Counted from the stretch's first letter, positions 24,604 through 35,500 are shown. The stretch is DNA of 64,000 nt from Sphingobium sp. EP60837 (GCF_001658005.1 NZ_CP015987.1:1066727-1130726), one strand, 5' to 3'. Made by a program: numbers and translations. Notes: a model not told the origin generated them from the sequence alone.

Positions 24604-25680
24604 ATGGTGCGCTCCACAGAGCCCAGACACAGTGAATGGCATCTGGCCGAAAGCGTCGCCGAACGTGTTCTGGCGATCTATGCCGATGTCTTCGGATCCA
24701 CCGCCCCATTGTTCCGCCATGTAGGGCGAACGGAAGATGAGGGGCTGTCACTGTCCAACCTGCCCGTCACGGATCTCGCACGCATTACCAGCAGGGCCAC
24801 CAATGAGCTGGCGGGGAGGGATGCGTTGCTGGCGGGGCATCAGACCTTGCGCCCCTGCGACTGGCGGGTGGTTCTATACAGCCTGACCGGGGCGCGAACC
24901 TTGCGCGAAGCGATCATGCGCTGTTGCGAGTGTTTCGAGGCGATAGACTGGCGGTGCGGCAAGATGACGCTGCGCACGCATGGCGACGGCGCACAGTTGC
25001 AGCTCCAAGCGATCCGGTCGGGCGGATCGACGCCTGCGCGCTGTCTGATTGACCTGTTTGGAATGATGGAGATACATGGCCTGCTGGGTTGGCTGATCGA
25101 TCTGCGCATTCCTGTTCGCCACGCTTGTCTGAGCCACTCGGCTGATGTTTTTGGCGCCCTCGACCTGCCCGAATTGCCCTTTCCGGTGCGGCTGAACGAA
25201 GGATGGAGCGGCTTTGATTTCAGCGCTGCCTTACTCGACTATCCGGTCGTCCGGACCGGCGATGAGCTTGATCGGCGGCCGGTGAACAATCTGCTGTTCG
25301 TGTCCGGCGTTCGGGAAGCGGATCGGCAGCCTGCCGAAATGCGAGTCCGGAGCATCGCGATGGCGGCGCTGCGAAATGCTGGCCGTTTGCCCGCTTTTGG
25401 CGAGATCGTCAGCAGCCTGGGCGGGAGCGAAGCCACGCTGCGCCGCCAACTTGCGCGGGAGGGCACAAGCTATCGGCAGGTACGCGAAAGCTGCCGCCGT
25501 GAGCTGGCCCTGCATCTGCTGCGTAGGAGCGATATGTCGATCGAGGAGATCGCCGTCCGGTTGGATTATTGCGACTCCGATGCCTTCCGCCAGGCGTTCC
25601 GGACATGGACCGGCGACTCTCCCACGGCCTACCGTCAGGGAAGCGCCGCCATCGTGCGGGAGCCGGAAATGGAGGCGTAA
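24604..25680 (+). CDS. AraC-family transcriptional regulator
   Basis: 358 residues. The N-terminal two-thirds resembles the arabinose-binding-like domain of the large AraC subgroup of lipid and aromatic catabolism (OruR/ArgR type). The C-terminal region holds two helix-turn-helix motifs (LPAFGEIVSSLGGSEATLRR and MSIEEIAVRLDYCDSDAFRQ, then AFRTWTGDSPTAYR). GGGGAAGAG precedes ATG 24604. Divergence from the DUF1592 operon suggests that it regulates it. It converges on a TetR gene with a 30-nt gap and no evident terminator. Confidence 0.92.
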   Translation: MVRSTEPRHSEWHLAESVAERVLAIYADVFGSTAPLFRHVGRTEDEGLSLSNLPVTDLARITSRATNELAGRDALLAGHQTLRPCDWRVVLYSLTGARTLREAIMRCCECFEAIDWRCGKMTLRTHGDGAQLQLQAIRSGGSTPARCLIDLFGMMEIHGLLGWLIDLRIPVRHACLSHSADVFGALDLPELPFPVRLNEGWSGFDFSAALLDYPVVRTGDELDRRPVNNLLFVSGVREADRQPAEMRVRSIAMAALRNAGRLPAFGEIVSSLGGSEATLRRQLAREGTSYRQVRESCRRELALHLLRRSDMSIEEIAVRLDYCDSDAFRQAFRTWTGDSPTAYRQGSAAIVREPEMEA

Positions 25681-25710
25681 TCGCTTGCAGCTTGTGAGCG
25701 TCGCGCGCTG

Positions 25711-26388
25711 CTAGCTGCGAGGGCTGCCGCCGACGCGTTTCTGGGCGTCGATGCCGTCGACCAACATCTGAAGCGATCGCTCCCAATTTTCTGGGTCAAC
25801 AATTGCCGCGAAGCTGTCCAGGTTGGCGACCAACAGCGGCAGTTCGGCAGGCGGGCGGCTGTTCACCGTGTCACGCACGCTCACGGAATAATCCGCGGCA
25901 TAGGATCGCGCATGGGACGCAAGCACCGCCGATCCCATGACCAGCGTATCGACCGCCTTCAGGATGCTAAGCGCTTCTCCGGCCGCAAAGCCGTGTTTCG
26001 TCATGGTTTCCAGCCAGCTTTCGACGCTGTCGATCTTGATGGCGGGGCTGAGCTTTCCGTTCATCACCAAGGGCAATAATTGAGCGTCGCTGTGGAAGAG
26101 GTCATAGGCGGCGCGGGCATAGGCGAGGGCATAGTCGCGCCAGTCCTGGCCAACATCCTCGGGGAATGGCTGCGTGCTGATCGCGTGGCGCGCGGCGAGA
26201 CTGATCAGTTCCTCGCGGCCCTTCACATAATTATAGAGAACTGCGACACGCACGCCCAGTCGCTCCGCCAGCGCAGACATGGTTAAATCCTCCAAGCCAA
26301 GGGCAATCGCCGCCTCGACCAGCTGACTGGTCGTTAGCCGTCGCGGGCGGCCTGCACGCTTGGCAGGGAAGGCGGGTGGCTGGGTCAA
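25711..26388 (-). CDS. TetR-family regulator
   Basis: 225 residues with N-terminal helix-turn-helix (RRLTTSQLVEAAIALGLEDL, TMSALAERLGVRVAVLYNYV) preceded by a basic KRAGRPRR arm, and a helical C-terminal ligand domain. It lies downstream of the TonB receptor gene on the same strand but behind a terminator at 26512. Target and ligand are unknown; either the neighbouring receptor or the redox operon is plausible. Confidence 0.9.
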   Translation of the reverse strand: MTQPPAFPAKRAGRPRRLTTSQLVEAAIALGLEDLTMSALAERLGVRVAVLYNYVKGREELISLAARHAISTQPFPEDVGQDWRDYALAYARAAYDLFHSDAQLLPLVMNGKLSPAIKIDSVESWLETMTKHGFAAGEALSILKAVDTLVMGSAVLASHARSYAADYSVSVRDTVNSRPPAELPLLVANLDSFAAIVDPENWERSLQMLVDGIDAQKRVGGSPRS

Positions 26389-26511
26389 TCTGGCTTTCCT
26401 AGCTTCGTTGAAGATGCGGCCTCACTGGCGCGGCCGTGGCCTTCCATGCTGATCCGCAACGGTCTGCGCAAGGGCGGAGCTGGAGGATGGTGAATGTCGG
26501 CGTAAAAGCAG

Positions 26512-26543
26512 AACCCTGCCCTCGCGGACGCGAGGACAGGGTT
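26512..26543 (-). terminator. Terminator-like hairpin after the TonB receptor
   Basis: AACCCTGCCCTCGCG (26512-26526) pairs with CGCGAGGACAGGGTT (26529-26543), one mismatch and a very small loop. On the minus strand it is followed by CTGCTTTTAC. Confidence 0.75.
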
Positions 26544-26593
26544 CCGTTTTAGCAGTTCCGGCTTTCTCCCCAGAGGGGTCAGTCGGAAAGCTG

Positions 26594-29047
26594 TTACCAG
26601 TTGAAGGTCAAGGTCGCGCCAATTTCGCGCGGGTTCGTCACGTTGACCGTGCTGTAACCCGACTGGAAGGAGCCAGCCACGACAGCGTTGGTCTGCACTT
26701 CGCCCAGCGAGATATTCGTGATGCGCTTTTGATTGAGCACATTCTTCGCGAAGGCGCTGAGTTCCCATTTGTCGTCGTTCGAACGGACTCCGACGAACAG
26801 GTTGACCAGCTCACGATGCTTGAAGCGATACTGCGACTGCCACCAGTAATAGCTCGGCGTGTAGGTTAGCAGCGCGCTGACGAAAGGCGTGACAGTATCC
26901 ATCGGGAAGCGGACTTCCGTGTTGGCATTCAAGCTGAAATCAGGCGTGTTGGCCAGCTTGTCGCTGCTCGTGCAATAGCTGACATTGCCAGGTCCGGTGA
27001 CATTTTGTGGACCAGTGGTGTTCGGAGTTCCAGTACCCGCGTAGTCGTTGCACGGCAGGCTGGCATTGTCCCAGCGAGCCTTTGTGTAGGCTGCGCTGAC
27101 GTTCAGATCCCAATTGGGCGTGGGCCGTGCATTGATAGAAGCTTCGATACCCTTGATCGTGGCATCGCCATTATAATTGAAGTCAAAAGTGCCATTGGGC
27201 TGGCCCGGGTTGCTTGGCGATTCCCAGTAGATGCTGTTGAAGCGGCTGAGGAAACCATCGAGCTTCTGATAGTAAGCTGCGACGGAATAGTTCAGCTTGC
27301 GATCGAACAGCGACCCCTTCAGACCAGCTTCAACCGAGTCGGTCTTTTCCGGCTGCGTCTGGATGAGGTCGGCGCTCACAACGGCCGGCCCGGCAACCTT
27401 CGAACTGCCTTGGCGGAATGAATGTCCATAGGCCGCATAGACATTCAGGTCAGGCGTCACTTCATAATTGATCGTCGCACCGCCGGTGATCGGCGTGTTC
27501 TTGGTGCGCTGAAGCGCTGCGGGGATGATTTCAACGTCAGGCGTATTGAAGAAGCCCACGAGTTGCTGCTGTGTTGTTTGCACCTTCTTCAGGATCGAAT
27601 AGCGAAGGCCGCCCTGAACAGTCAGCGGGCCAGTCTTGTAGCGGAGATTCCCAGCAAACGACCAGACCTGAGAGTTCACTGGCACCGTCACCAACGCTCG
27701 GAGCGGCAATTGATTGGGGAAGGTGAAGGGTGCGATGCTGTTCGGGGGCGAACAGCCCGCCAGTGCGCAGGGTGGATTAACCTGCGCAGTAGGCGCGACA
27801 TTATAAAGGAACAGGCTGCTATCCTGGTCCACGAACGTCGTACCCGTCTGCTTCGAATGGAATGCGCTCACACCCCAGCCAAGCCCTTCATCATTGTTCG
27901 AACTCAGTCGCAGTTCGGCCGTATCGACCTTGTACGGTGTGGTCACGTTCGACGTCTGAATATAGCCCGGAATGGCATTCGCGGAATCCAGGTCACGGGA
28001 GATCTTCAACTTGCTGTATTGATGGGCACCGACAAAGGACAGCGTCGCCGGACCAAGATCATAGTCGAACTGCAGGTTGACGAGATGAGTTTCATTCTGG
28101 TTGCGGAAGATGCCTTCCTGCACGGAACCCCGGTCTGAGACGCTGAGCGGCGGACCTGACCTGACCGTGGTGTCTGGTGTGAAAGGACGGCCGCCGAACG
28201 CTGCGGGAAGAAGGACGATCGGGGTGCCGAAAAGAGTCTCGTACTGGCCAAGAGGCGTATTTCCACTTCCGACCACCTGCTGGAACACGCGGTTGTCCGC
28301 ATGCAGATACTGATAGGTCAGGTAAGCGGTGAAGTCGGTGCTTGGCTTCCAGCCCAGAGTGATGCGTCCGCTCTCCGTACGGCTGCGTGAATATTGGTCG
28401 GTATTGACGTTCCGCACTTGGTTCACGCGGTTGCCATCGACCACACCGGCGACGCGGATCGCGAGCGTGTCATTGAAGGCGAGGGAAGCGCCGCCCTGGA
28501 CGTTGTAGGCGTGCCGGTCGGTGCCGGTGGCCTGCAAATAGCCTTCAGGGCCGTCGAAGTTCGGCTTGCGCGTGGCGATGGTAATCGAGCCAGCGGGAGC
28601 CGACAGGCCGCGCAACAGACCCTGGGGACCGCGCAGAACTTCGATCTGCTGGATGTCGTAGATCGCAGTGAAGATCGTCTGCGCATCCGTAGGGATTTCA
28701 TTATAATAGGTCTGAACTGCAGGCCCGGTGCCCTGATCAGGATCGAAGGTGATGCCGCGCAGGGTGGTCGTATTGTTGCGGCCGGTCGTGTTGGTCAGCT
28801 GAAGACCCGGCGCAAGCTGGGAGACGTCCTTGACGTCGAAAATCTTGAACTTTTCGAGCTGTTCACCCGTAGCGACGTTCACGGACATCGGAACGTCCTG
28901 CAACCGTTCTTCGCGGCGGGTGGCCGTGACGATGATGTCGGCGTTGGGATTTTCTGCACCCGCCTGGGCGAAAGCCACGCCCGGTACGGCAAAGGCAGAG
29001 ACACTGGCGCACAGGAGCGCCGTGCGCTTAACGCGCTTCATTCGCAT
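26594..29047 (-). CDS. TonB-dependent receptor, paralog of the 48333 receptor
   Basis: 817 residues. A signal peptide ends at GVAFAQ, the TonB-box region is ADIIVTATRREERLQDVP, the plug contains the unusual GPQGLLRGLSAPAGSITIATR, and the barrel ends in TLTFNW. GGGAGG precedes ATG 29047. The plug is nearly identical to that of the receptor at 48333-50672 (SGRNNTTTLRG, YNEIPTDAQT, LYDIQQIEVLRGPQGLLRG-like), and the C-terminal third is also shared (AKNVLNQKRITNISLG), while surface loops differ. The two are therefore recent paralogs with different ligands. No catabolic gene is directly attached here, so the ligand cannot be guessed. Confidence 0.93.
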   Translation of the reverse strand: MRMKRVKRTALLCASVSAFAVPGVAFAQAGAENPNADIIVTATRREERLQDVPMSVNVATGEQLEKFKIFDVKDVSQLAPGLQLTNTTGRNNTTTLRGITFDPDQGTGPAVQTYYNEIPTDAQTIFTAIYDIQQIEVLRGPQGLLRGLSAPAGSITIATRKPNFDGPEGYLQATGTDRHAYNVQGGASLAFNDTLAIRVAGVVDGNRVNQVRNVNTDQYSRSRTESGRITLGWKPSTDFTAYLTYQYLHADNRVFQQVVGSGNTPLGQYETLFGTPIVLLPAAFGGRPFTPDTTVRSGPPLSVSDRGSVQEGIFRNQNETHLVNLQFDYDLGPATLSFVGAHQYSKLKISRDLDSANAIPGYIQTSNVTTPYKVDTAELRLSSNNDEGLGWGVSAFHSKQTGTTFVDQDSSLFLYNVAPTAQVNPPCALAGCSPPNSIAPFTFPNQLPLRALVTVPVNSQVWSFAGNLRYKTGPLTVQGGLRYSILKKVQTTQQQLVGFFNTPDVEIIPAALQRTKNTPITGGATINYEVTPDLNVYAAYGHSFRQGSSKVAGPAVVSADLIQTQPEKTDSVEAGLKGSLFDRKLNYSVAAYYQKLDGFLSRFNSIYWESPSNPGQPNGTFDFNYNGDATIKGIEASINARPTPNWDLNVSAAYTKARWDNASLPCNDYAGTGTPNTTGPQNVTGPGNVSYCTSSDKLANTPDFSLNANTEVRFPMDTVTPFVSALLTYTPSYYWWQSQYRFKHRELVNLFVGVRSNDDKWELSAFAKNVLNQKRITNISLGEVQTNAVVAGSFQSGYSTVNVTNPREIGATLTFNW

Positions 29048-29080
29048 CGATAATCCTCCCCAAGAGGTATGTTTCAGTTA

Positions 29081-29108
29081 AAACGGCTCTCGTGATCTTG
29101 GGCCGTTT
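29081..29108. promoter_or_regulatory. Inverted repeat in the TonB-receptor leader
   Basis: AAACGGC (29081-29087) and GCCGTTT (29102-29108) with a 14-nt spacer, 34-61 nt upstream of the receptor start. It could be an operator or a leader hairpin; the T-run needed for a terminator is missing. The rest of 29048-29252 shows nothing clear. Confidence 0.4.
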
Positions 29109-29252
29109 GCGTGCACTATATCGGAGTCACCAACGCAGGCAACAATTTTTCTGAACGATCGCGTGCGAAATGACTCTGTAACCGGACGTTCCGTAACGCA
29201 TCTTGCGAATGGCGCCCGCAGACCGGAATAATGCTCGGGAAAAACCGAAGCT

Positions 29253-29900
29253 CTAGAGGTCGGCAGGGCTTGTGATGCCGCCGCAAAATAAGGCGGTCAG
29301 CCGCCGCGCATGACGGTTGAGCTGCACCGCATCGACACTGTCATCTGCTTCGCCCTGAAAGAAGCGGCGATGTGATTCCGACAGGATCAGGCTGGTCAGA
29401 GATTCCGCTGCAAATCCCACATCCTGATCGGGCAAGATCCCTTGATCCACCAGCGACTGCAAATAGGCGGCAAGAGGATCGAGATAGCGCCGCACCACCA
29501 CTTGCTCGATCTGCGGCCGCGCTTCCTCAAAGAATGATGAGTTCAGCATCAACAGGCGCCGCATCGCTGTCGCATAAGGCTCGCACACTTCAGCGAGGCA
29601 TTGTTCGACGAAGGAAAGGAGGCTTTCCTGCCAGCGAGCGCGTGGCGGCACGGCCAAGGGTTGAAGCGCGTAGCCGAGCATTTGCCGCACGACCGCGGCG
29701 AAGAGGGCGGGCTTGTTCGGATAATGGGCGTACACCGTCTTCCGCGACAGGCCGGAAGCCGTGATGATCGTGTTCATCGTCAGGCTGGGCCCATGTTCAA
29801 CCAGCATGCGCATGGTGGTTTCGACCAGCCGATGCTCGATTTCCGCACTTTCCTCGCGGCGGGGGCGACCTGGGCGGCGAGCGGGCGGGTTGTCAGTCAT
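29253..29900 (-). CDS. TetR-family regulator of the RND efflux operon
   Basis: 215 residues from ATG 29900 (MTDNPPARRPGRPRREESAE). The helix-turn-helix is LTMNTIITASGLSRKTVYAH followed by YPNKPALF. Longer in-frame starts run into the promoter palindrome and are rejected. It is divergent from the RND efflux operon with 88 nt between starts, the standard arrangement of AcrR-like efflux repressors. A C-terminal segment of the TetR_C_7-like type (LLMLNSSFFEEARPQIEQVV) is recognisable. Confidence 0.9.
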   Translation of the reverse strand: MTDNPPARRPGRPRREESAEIEHRLVETTMRMLVEHGPSLTMNTIITASGLSRKTVYAHYPNKPALFAAVVRQMLGYALQPLAVPPRARWQESLLSFVEQCLAEVCEPYATAMRRLLMLNSSFFEEARPQIEQVVVRRYLDPLAAYLQSLVDQGILPDQDVGFAAESLTSLILSESHRRFFQGEADDSVDAVQLNRHARRLTALFCGGITSPADL

Positions 29901-29938
29901 GGGCGGCGTCCCTGGCAAAAAATCGATGGTTCGAAAAT

Positions 29939-29952
29939 AAACAATCTTGTTT
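29939..29952. promoter_or_regulatory. Palindromic operator between TetR and RND operon
   Basis: AAACAA-TC-TTGTTT, extended by AT-rich partly mirrored flanks (29937-29960). It lies centrally between the two divergent starts, where an efflux repressor would bind. Confidence 0.65.
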
Positions 29953-29988
29953 CTTTTATTCACTCCGCTATCGGAGAGGTCAACCGTC

Positions 29989-31467
29989 ATGATCGGAGTT
30001 CGTCGCTTGCCGCCTTTGGGCCTGCGCTCCTCTTTGCTTCTGCTTTGCGCCGCGCTTTGCGGCTGCGCCCCATCGATTGAACTGGCGCGGCCGAAGCTTG
30101 CCCTGCCTGAACGGTTTGAGGCGGCTCCTGCCACTGGGGCAGCGTCGGAACCGCTGGACAGATGGTGGGACCGCTTCGCCGACCCGCAGCTTTCCGCGTT
30201 GGTGGACGAGGCGTTGGCCTATAATACGGATGCGCGGTCCGCCTATTTCCGCCTGCGGGAGGCGCGTGCCATCCGGGATCAGTCGCTGTCCCAACGCCTG
30301 CCCACAGGGGCGGTGAGCGGTTCGGCCAAGGTGCAGGATGGCAGTCAGCTGTCGGGCACCGATGTCTTCGGTTCGACAGCAAGGAGCGATAGTCAGTCGC
30401 TGAGCTTCAGCCCGAGCTGGGAACTCGACCTGTTCGGGCGGCTGGCCGCGATTGGGGAAGGCGCGCGGGCAAGCTATGTGGCGGCCGCCTATGACTATCA
30501 TGCTGCGCGTCTCAGTCTGGCTGCCGATGTCGCCAGCGCCTTGTTCGACGCACGCGGGCTCGCGGTGCAGCGTGACGATGCTCAGGAGGTGCTGCGGATC
30601 GCGCGGGATTTGGCGCGGGCGTCCGAACTCGGCCGCGATCATGGTCTGGTCGCAGCGGGGGAGACGGCGCGGCTGGAAGGCGATGTCGCGTCCGCGCAGG
30701 CAGAACTGACGCGCGTTGAAACCGCATTGCGCAATGCAAAGCGATCGCTGCTGGTGCTGGTGGGGCGGCCCGATGCGCGGACCGAAAGCCTGCCCATCGA
30801 AGCGCGGCTCGATACGCCGCCGCCGGTCCCGCCGATCTTGCCCGCAACGCTGCTGACCCGCCGACCGGATGTGCTCGCGGCGGAAGCGCGGCTGGCGGCA
30901 GCGGCGAGCGCCGTGCAGGTTGACCGGCTGGCGCTCTTTCCGCGCTTCACCCTTCAGGGGACCGGCAGCATCAGCCGTACCTCGGGCGCGCTGGGAGGCG
31001 TGTCGAGCCTCTGGTCGCTGGGCGCGGGGCTAAGCCTGCCGATACTGGATCGAACGCGCCTGATGGCGCAACTGCGTGCGACGCAGGCTCAGGGGGAGCA
31101 AGCGGTCATCAGTTATGAGGCAGCGGTGCAGGCGGCCTTTCGCGACGCCGACATAGCGCTCGCTCTCGTCGCCGCCGACCGAACGCGGCTCACCGATCTG
31201 GCGCGGGCGGAAGAGCGGGCGCGCTTCGCCTTCAGTACGGGACGCAAGGGCTATCAGGCCGGGCTGACCGACCTTACAACGCTGCTGCAGTCCGAACAGA
31301 CCTGGCGTGCGGCGCGCCGGGCGCTCACCACGGCGCGGACGCGGGCGCTCAACAATATCGTTGCCGCGTGCCGGACATTGGGCGGGGGTTGGAGCCCTGA
31401 TGATCCGGCGACCGCCCCTGACCAGCCCGCAATCATTCTGCCGATCCAGTCCAAGGAAATGCCGTGA
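29989..31467 (+). CDS. Outer-membrane efflux lipoprotein, NodT/OprM family
   Basis: 492 residues. A lipobox-like LCGC (cysteine 26) ends the signal sequence. Two repeats of the outer-membrane efflux domain follow (WWDRFADPQLSALVDEALAYN; LLTRRPDVLAAEARLAAAAS; SLGAGLSLPILDRTRLMAQL). ATG 29989 follows GGAGAGG. The stop is overlapped by the adaptor gene start, so the operon encodes a full tripartite pump. It forms the outer-membrane channel. Confidence 0.92.
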   Translation: MIGVRRLPPLGLRSSLLLLCAALCGCAPSIELARPKLALPERFEAAPATGAASEPLDRWWDRFADPQLSALVDEALAYNTDARSAYFRLREARAIRDQSLSQRLPTGAVSGSAKVQDGSQLSGTDVFGSTARSDSQSLSFSPSWELDLFGRLAAIGEGARASYVAAAYDYHAARLSLAADVASALFDARGLAVQRDDAQEVLRIARDLARASELGRDHGLVAAGETARLEGDVASAQAELTRVETALRNAKRSLLVLVGRPDARTESLPIEARLDTPPPVPPILPATLLTRRPDVLAAEARLAAAASAVQVDRLALFPRFTLQGTGSISRTSGALGGVSSLWSLGAGLSLPILDRTRLMAQLRATQAQGEQAVISYEAAVQAAFRDADIALALVAADRTRLTDLARAEERARFAFSTGRKGYQAGLTDLTTLLQSEQTWRAARRALTTARTRALNNIVAACRTLGGGWSPDDPATAPDQPAIILPIQSKEMP

Positions 31468-32543
31468 CCATCAAGCTGCGTCCCATTGCCCTGGCGCTAC
31501 CCTTCACGCTGCTGCTTGCCGCATGCGGCCGCGGCGAGGACGGCGCGAAGGAACCGCCGCCCCCCACCGTGACCGTCGCTCGGATCGAGCAGCGCGCACT
31601 GGAAGGCGGGCTTAGCGCTTCGGGCCGGCTGATCCCGCGGGAGGAAGTGGCGGTCGCGCCGGAACTGTCGGGCTACCGTATCGCTCGAGTGCTGGTGGAA
31701 GAAGACGCCAGGGTCGGCGCGGGGCAGGTGCTTGCCGTATTGGACGACACGCTGCTGCGCTCCCAGATAGATCAGGCGCGCGCGCAGCTCAGCCAGCAGC
31801 AGGTGGCTTATGAAAAGGCGCGGATGGAGGCAGGCCGCGTGGCCGGGCTCGACAATCAGGGCGTGCTTTCGCAGGAGGCAATCGATCAGCGACGGATAGC
31901 GGCCCGTTCGGCGCAGGCGGCGGTCGGCGTGGCAAAGGCGCAGCTTGACGATCTGCTGACGCGGCAGCGGCGGCTGATCGTGCGTTCGCCTGTCGCAGGA
32001 CGCGTGCTTCAGCGTTCCGCACGGCCGGGCGAACCCTCCGCATCGGGCACGGTGCTGTTCACCATCGCACGCGACGATCTTGTAGAACTGGATGCCGAAG
32101 TAGCCGAAGCGGCGATGGGCACTCTGGCCATCGGCGACCCTGCTGTCGTCACGCTAGCGTCGGGCGCGAAGATCAACGGCAGGGTGCGCCTGCTGGGCGC
32201 GCGCGTCGATAACCAGACCGGCCTGTCGAGGGCCCGCATTGCCCTGCCCGTCAGTCCCGATCTGCGGCCGGGTGGCTTTGCCCAAGCCAGTTTCGTCAAG
32301 GAAAGCACGGCTGTCCTGGCGGCCCCTGAAAAGGCGGTGCATTATGATGCGGACGGCGCGTACATGCTGCTGCTGGACAAGGGCGACCGCGTTCATCGCG
32401 TGTCGGTGCGCACGGGACGGCGTGCAGCGGGCATGGTCGAAATATTGAGCGGCGCGAAGCCGGGCGGCCGAGCGGTCCTGGGCGGCGGCGCGTTCCTGCT
32501 GGAAGGCGACCGGGTGCGGACTGCGCCCGGCGGAAGAACCTAA
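31464..32543 (+). CDS. RND periplasmic adaptor (membrane fusion lipoprotein)
   Basis: 359 residues from GTG 31464, overlapping the channel gene by 4 nt. A lipobox LLLAAC places the acylated cysteine at 21. The lipoyl halves (ARIEQRALEGGLSASGRLIP; VRSPVAGRVLQRSARPGEPS), the coiled-coil hairpin between them and the beta-barrel region are in order. It links the inner-membrane pump to the channel. Confidence 0.92.
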   Translation: MTIKLRPIALALPFTLLLAACGRGEDGAKEPPPPTVTVARIEQRALEGGLSASGRLIPREEVAVAPELSGYRIARVLVEEDARVGAGQVLAVLDDTLLRSQIDQARAQLSQQQVAYEKARMEAGRVAGLDNQGVLSQEAIDQRRIAARSAQAAVGVAKAQLDDLLTRQRRLIVRSPVAGRVLQRSARPGEPSASGTVLFTIARDDLVELDAEVAEAAMGTLAIGDPAVVTLASGAKINGRVRLLGARVDNQTGLSRARIALPVSPDLRPGGFAQASFVKESTAVLAAPEKAVHYDADGAYMLLLDKGDRVHRVSVRTGRRAAGMVEILSGAKPGGRAVLGGGAFLLEGDRVRTAPGGRT

Positions 32544-32546
32544 GCC

Positions 32547-35500
32547 ATGCGCATTTCCGCCTGGGCCATCCGCAATCCGATTCCGGTCGTATCGCTGTTC
32601 ATCCTGCTGACGATTGCGGGGATCGTCGCCTATGTCGGACTGCCCATCAAGCAGTTCCCCAATGTCAACTTCCCTGTCGTGAGCGTTACCGTCACGCAAA
32701 ATGGCGCTGCGCCCAGCGAAGTTGAAAATCAGATTACCCGCCCCATAGAGAACGCCCTTAGCGGCGTGGCCGGGGTCAAGCATATCAGCTCGACCGCCGT
32801 ACTCGGCTCATCAACCACGACGGTCGAATTCGAGCTCCACAGCGACATGCAGAAGGCTACGGATGACGTCCGCACTGCCGTGGAGCGGGCGCGCGTCGAA
32901 CTGCCTACCGGTATCGATCCGCCGCTGGTGCAGAGGCTGGACATCGATAACGCGCCGATCCTGACCTATGCGGTCAGCGCGCCGGGTATGGGCGACACCG
33001 AATTGTCGCGCTTCATCGACAAGGTCGTCACCCGAGCCTTGCAAGCCCAGGCGGGGGTGGCGCAGGTCCGGCGGATTGGCGGCGCGGAGCGCGAGATCAA
33101 TGTGGTGTTGGATGCGCAGCGCATGGCGGCGTTCGGCGTGACCGCGCCGCAGGTCAACAATGCGCTTGCGGCCTTCAATAGCGATGATCCGGGCGGCCGC
33201 GCGGACGTCGGCGCAGTCGAACAAACGATCCGCGTGCTGGGATCGTCCATTACGATAGACCGGCTGCGGGCGCTCTCCATCCCTGTCCAGGGCCGCTATG
33301 TGCGCCTGTCCGATATTGCCGAGATTGGCGACGGCGCGGCCGAGCAGCGCAGCTTCGCGCGTCTCGACGGCAGGCCGGTGACCGCGATCCAGGTCAGCAA
33401 GACGCGCGATGCGAGTGACATCAGCGTGGAAGATCGGGTGGTCAAGGCGATCGATCAGCTTCAGGCGGATCATCGGGGCGTCATCTTCACCAAGCTGGTT
33501 TCCACCGTTGATTCCACACGCCGCAGCTTCTCTTCGACCCAGCATGTGCTAATCGAGGGCATCTTCCTCGCCGTCCTCGTGGTCTATCTCTTCCTGCGTA
33601 ACTGGCGGGCCACGATCATCGCTGCCGTAGCCATGCCGCTGTCGCTCATCCCGACTTTCGTGATGATGTCGGCCATGGGCTTCAGCCTCAACAGCATCAC
33701 GCTGCTGGCGCTGACGCTGGTGATCGGCATCCTGGTCGATGACGCCATCGTGGAAGTCGAAAATATCGAAAAGCGCATCGAGGCAGGGGAAAGCCCCTAT
33801 CGCGCCGCGCTGATCGGGGCCGACGCCATCGGCCTCGCGGTCATTGCCACTACTGCGACGATCATCGCCGTGTTCGCGCCGGTTTCGCTGATACCGGGCC
33901 AGGCAGGGCAGTTTTTCCGAGAGTTCGGCCTGACCGTCGCAGTCGCGGTGCTTTTCTCCCTAGTGGTCGCGCGCTTGCTCACGCCTCTGATGGCCGCCTA
34001 TTTCCTGGTGCCGTTGAAGGATAGGACGCATCGGGAAAAGCAGCCGGTCAATCCGATCTACGGCCGCATATTGGATTGGGCGCTGGCGCATCGGTGGATG
34101 ACCATGGCGATCGGCGCAGGCATTTTCCTGTTGTCGCTGCTGCTCGCCAGCCTCACGCCAGTGGGTTTCCAGCCGGTCGGCAATCCCGGCTATCTCTATG
34201 TGGCGGTGCAGGGGCCTCCTGGCGCCACGCGCGAGGACATGGCCCGTGCTGTGAACACAGCCACGAAGATGCTGCTGGCCGAACCCGCCGTCGAGCGCGT
34301 CTTTGCGCAGGTCGGCTCGACCGCAGGAGGCTTTGGCGACGGCGATGATCTGAGGTCGGGGACCTTGACGGTCGTGCTGAAGGAGCATCGCGACGTCACC
34401 ACGGACCAGTTCCGCCAGATCATAAGGCCCAAGCTGCGCGATGTGCCCGATATTCGCCTGTCGAACCAGGGTTCGTTCGGCAGTGCGGGTGTCAGCATCG
34501 TGCTGGCGGGAGAGGATGGGCAGGCGCTGGAGCGCACGCAGATCGAATTGTTGCGCCAGATGCGCGGCGTGCGCTCGATTTCGGATCCGCGCCCTGCGCC
34601 TCCGCCTGCCGGTCCGGAGTTGATCGTGACGCCCCGGTCAGAGGAGGCCGCGCGCCTCAACGTGGATAGCCGCACCCTGGCGCAGGTCCTGCGCGTCGCA
34701 ACCATCGGTGACATAGACGCCAGCGTCGCAAAATATTCCGATGGCGACGAACGCGTGCCGATACGCGTGCGCCTGCCAGAAGGATCGCGTCAGGATTTGG
34801 ATACGATCGCCAACCTGCGGGTCCCGACGCTTGATGGCCAGACGACGCCGCTGTCGGCTGTCGCGGATATCCGGTTCAAGGCCGGACCCGGAAAGATCGT
34901 GCGGTATGACCGCGAACGCCGAGTGTCGGTGGAAGCTGACCTCATCGCCGGGAGGACATTAGGACAGGCGCTTGAAGAAGTCGCAGCGCTGCCGGTGATG
35001 CGCAATCTTCCCAAAGGCGTGCAGCAAGCGCGTGAAGGCGACTCCGAGGCAATGGCTGAACTGTTTGGCGGTTTTCTGCTCGCGATCGTGGCAGGTATCG
35101 GCCTAACATTCTCCGTCCTGGTTCTGTTGTTCAAGGGCTTCTTCAAGCCAGTGGTGATTCTTGCCGCGCTTCCGCTGTCGCTGCTTGGCGCATTCACCGC
35201 GCTGGTCCTCTTTGGCAAGACGCTGGACCTTCCCGCCATGATCGGCTTGCTGATGCTGCTCGGGCTGTGCGCCAAGAACTCGATCCTGCTCGTCGAGTTT
35301 GCGATCGAGGAAGAGCGTGCAGGAACGCCGATGACGCATGCGCTGCGCAATGCGTGCCGTGAGCGTGCAAGGCCGATCGTGATGACGACTGTTGCGATGG
35401 CGGCGGGCATGCTGCCTACGGCGCTCGGGATAGGGGAGGGCGCTGAGTTCCGTCAGCCCATGGCGCTCGCGGTGATCGGCGGTTTGATCACGTCCACCGC

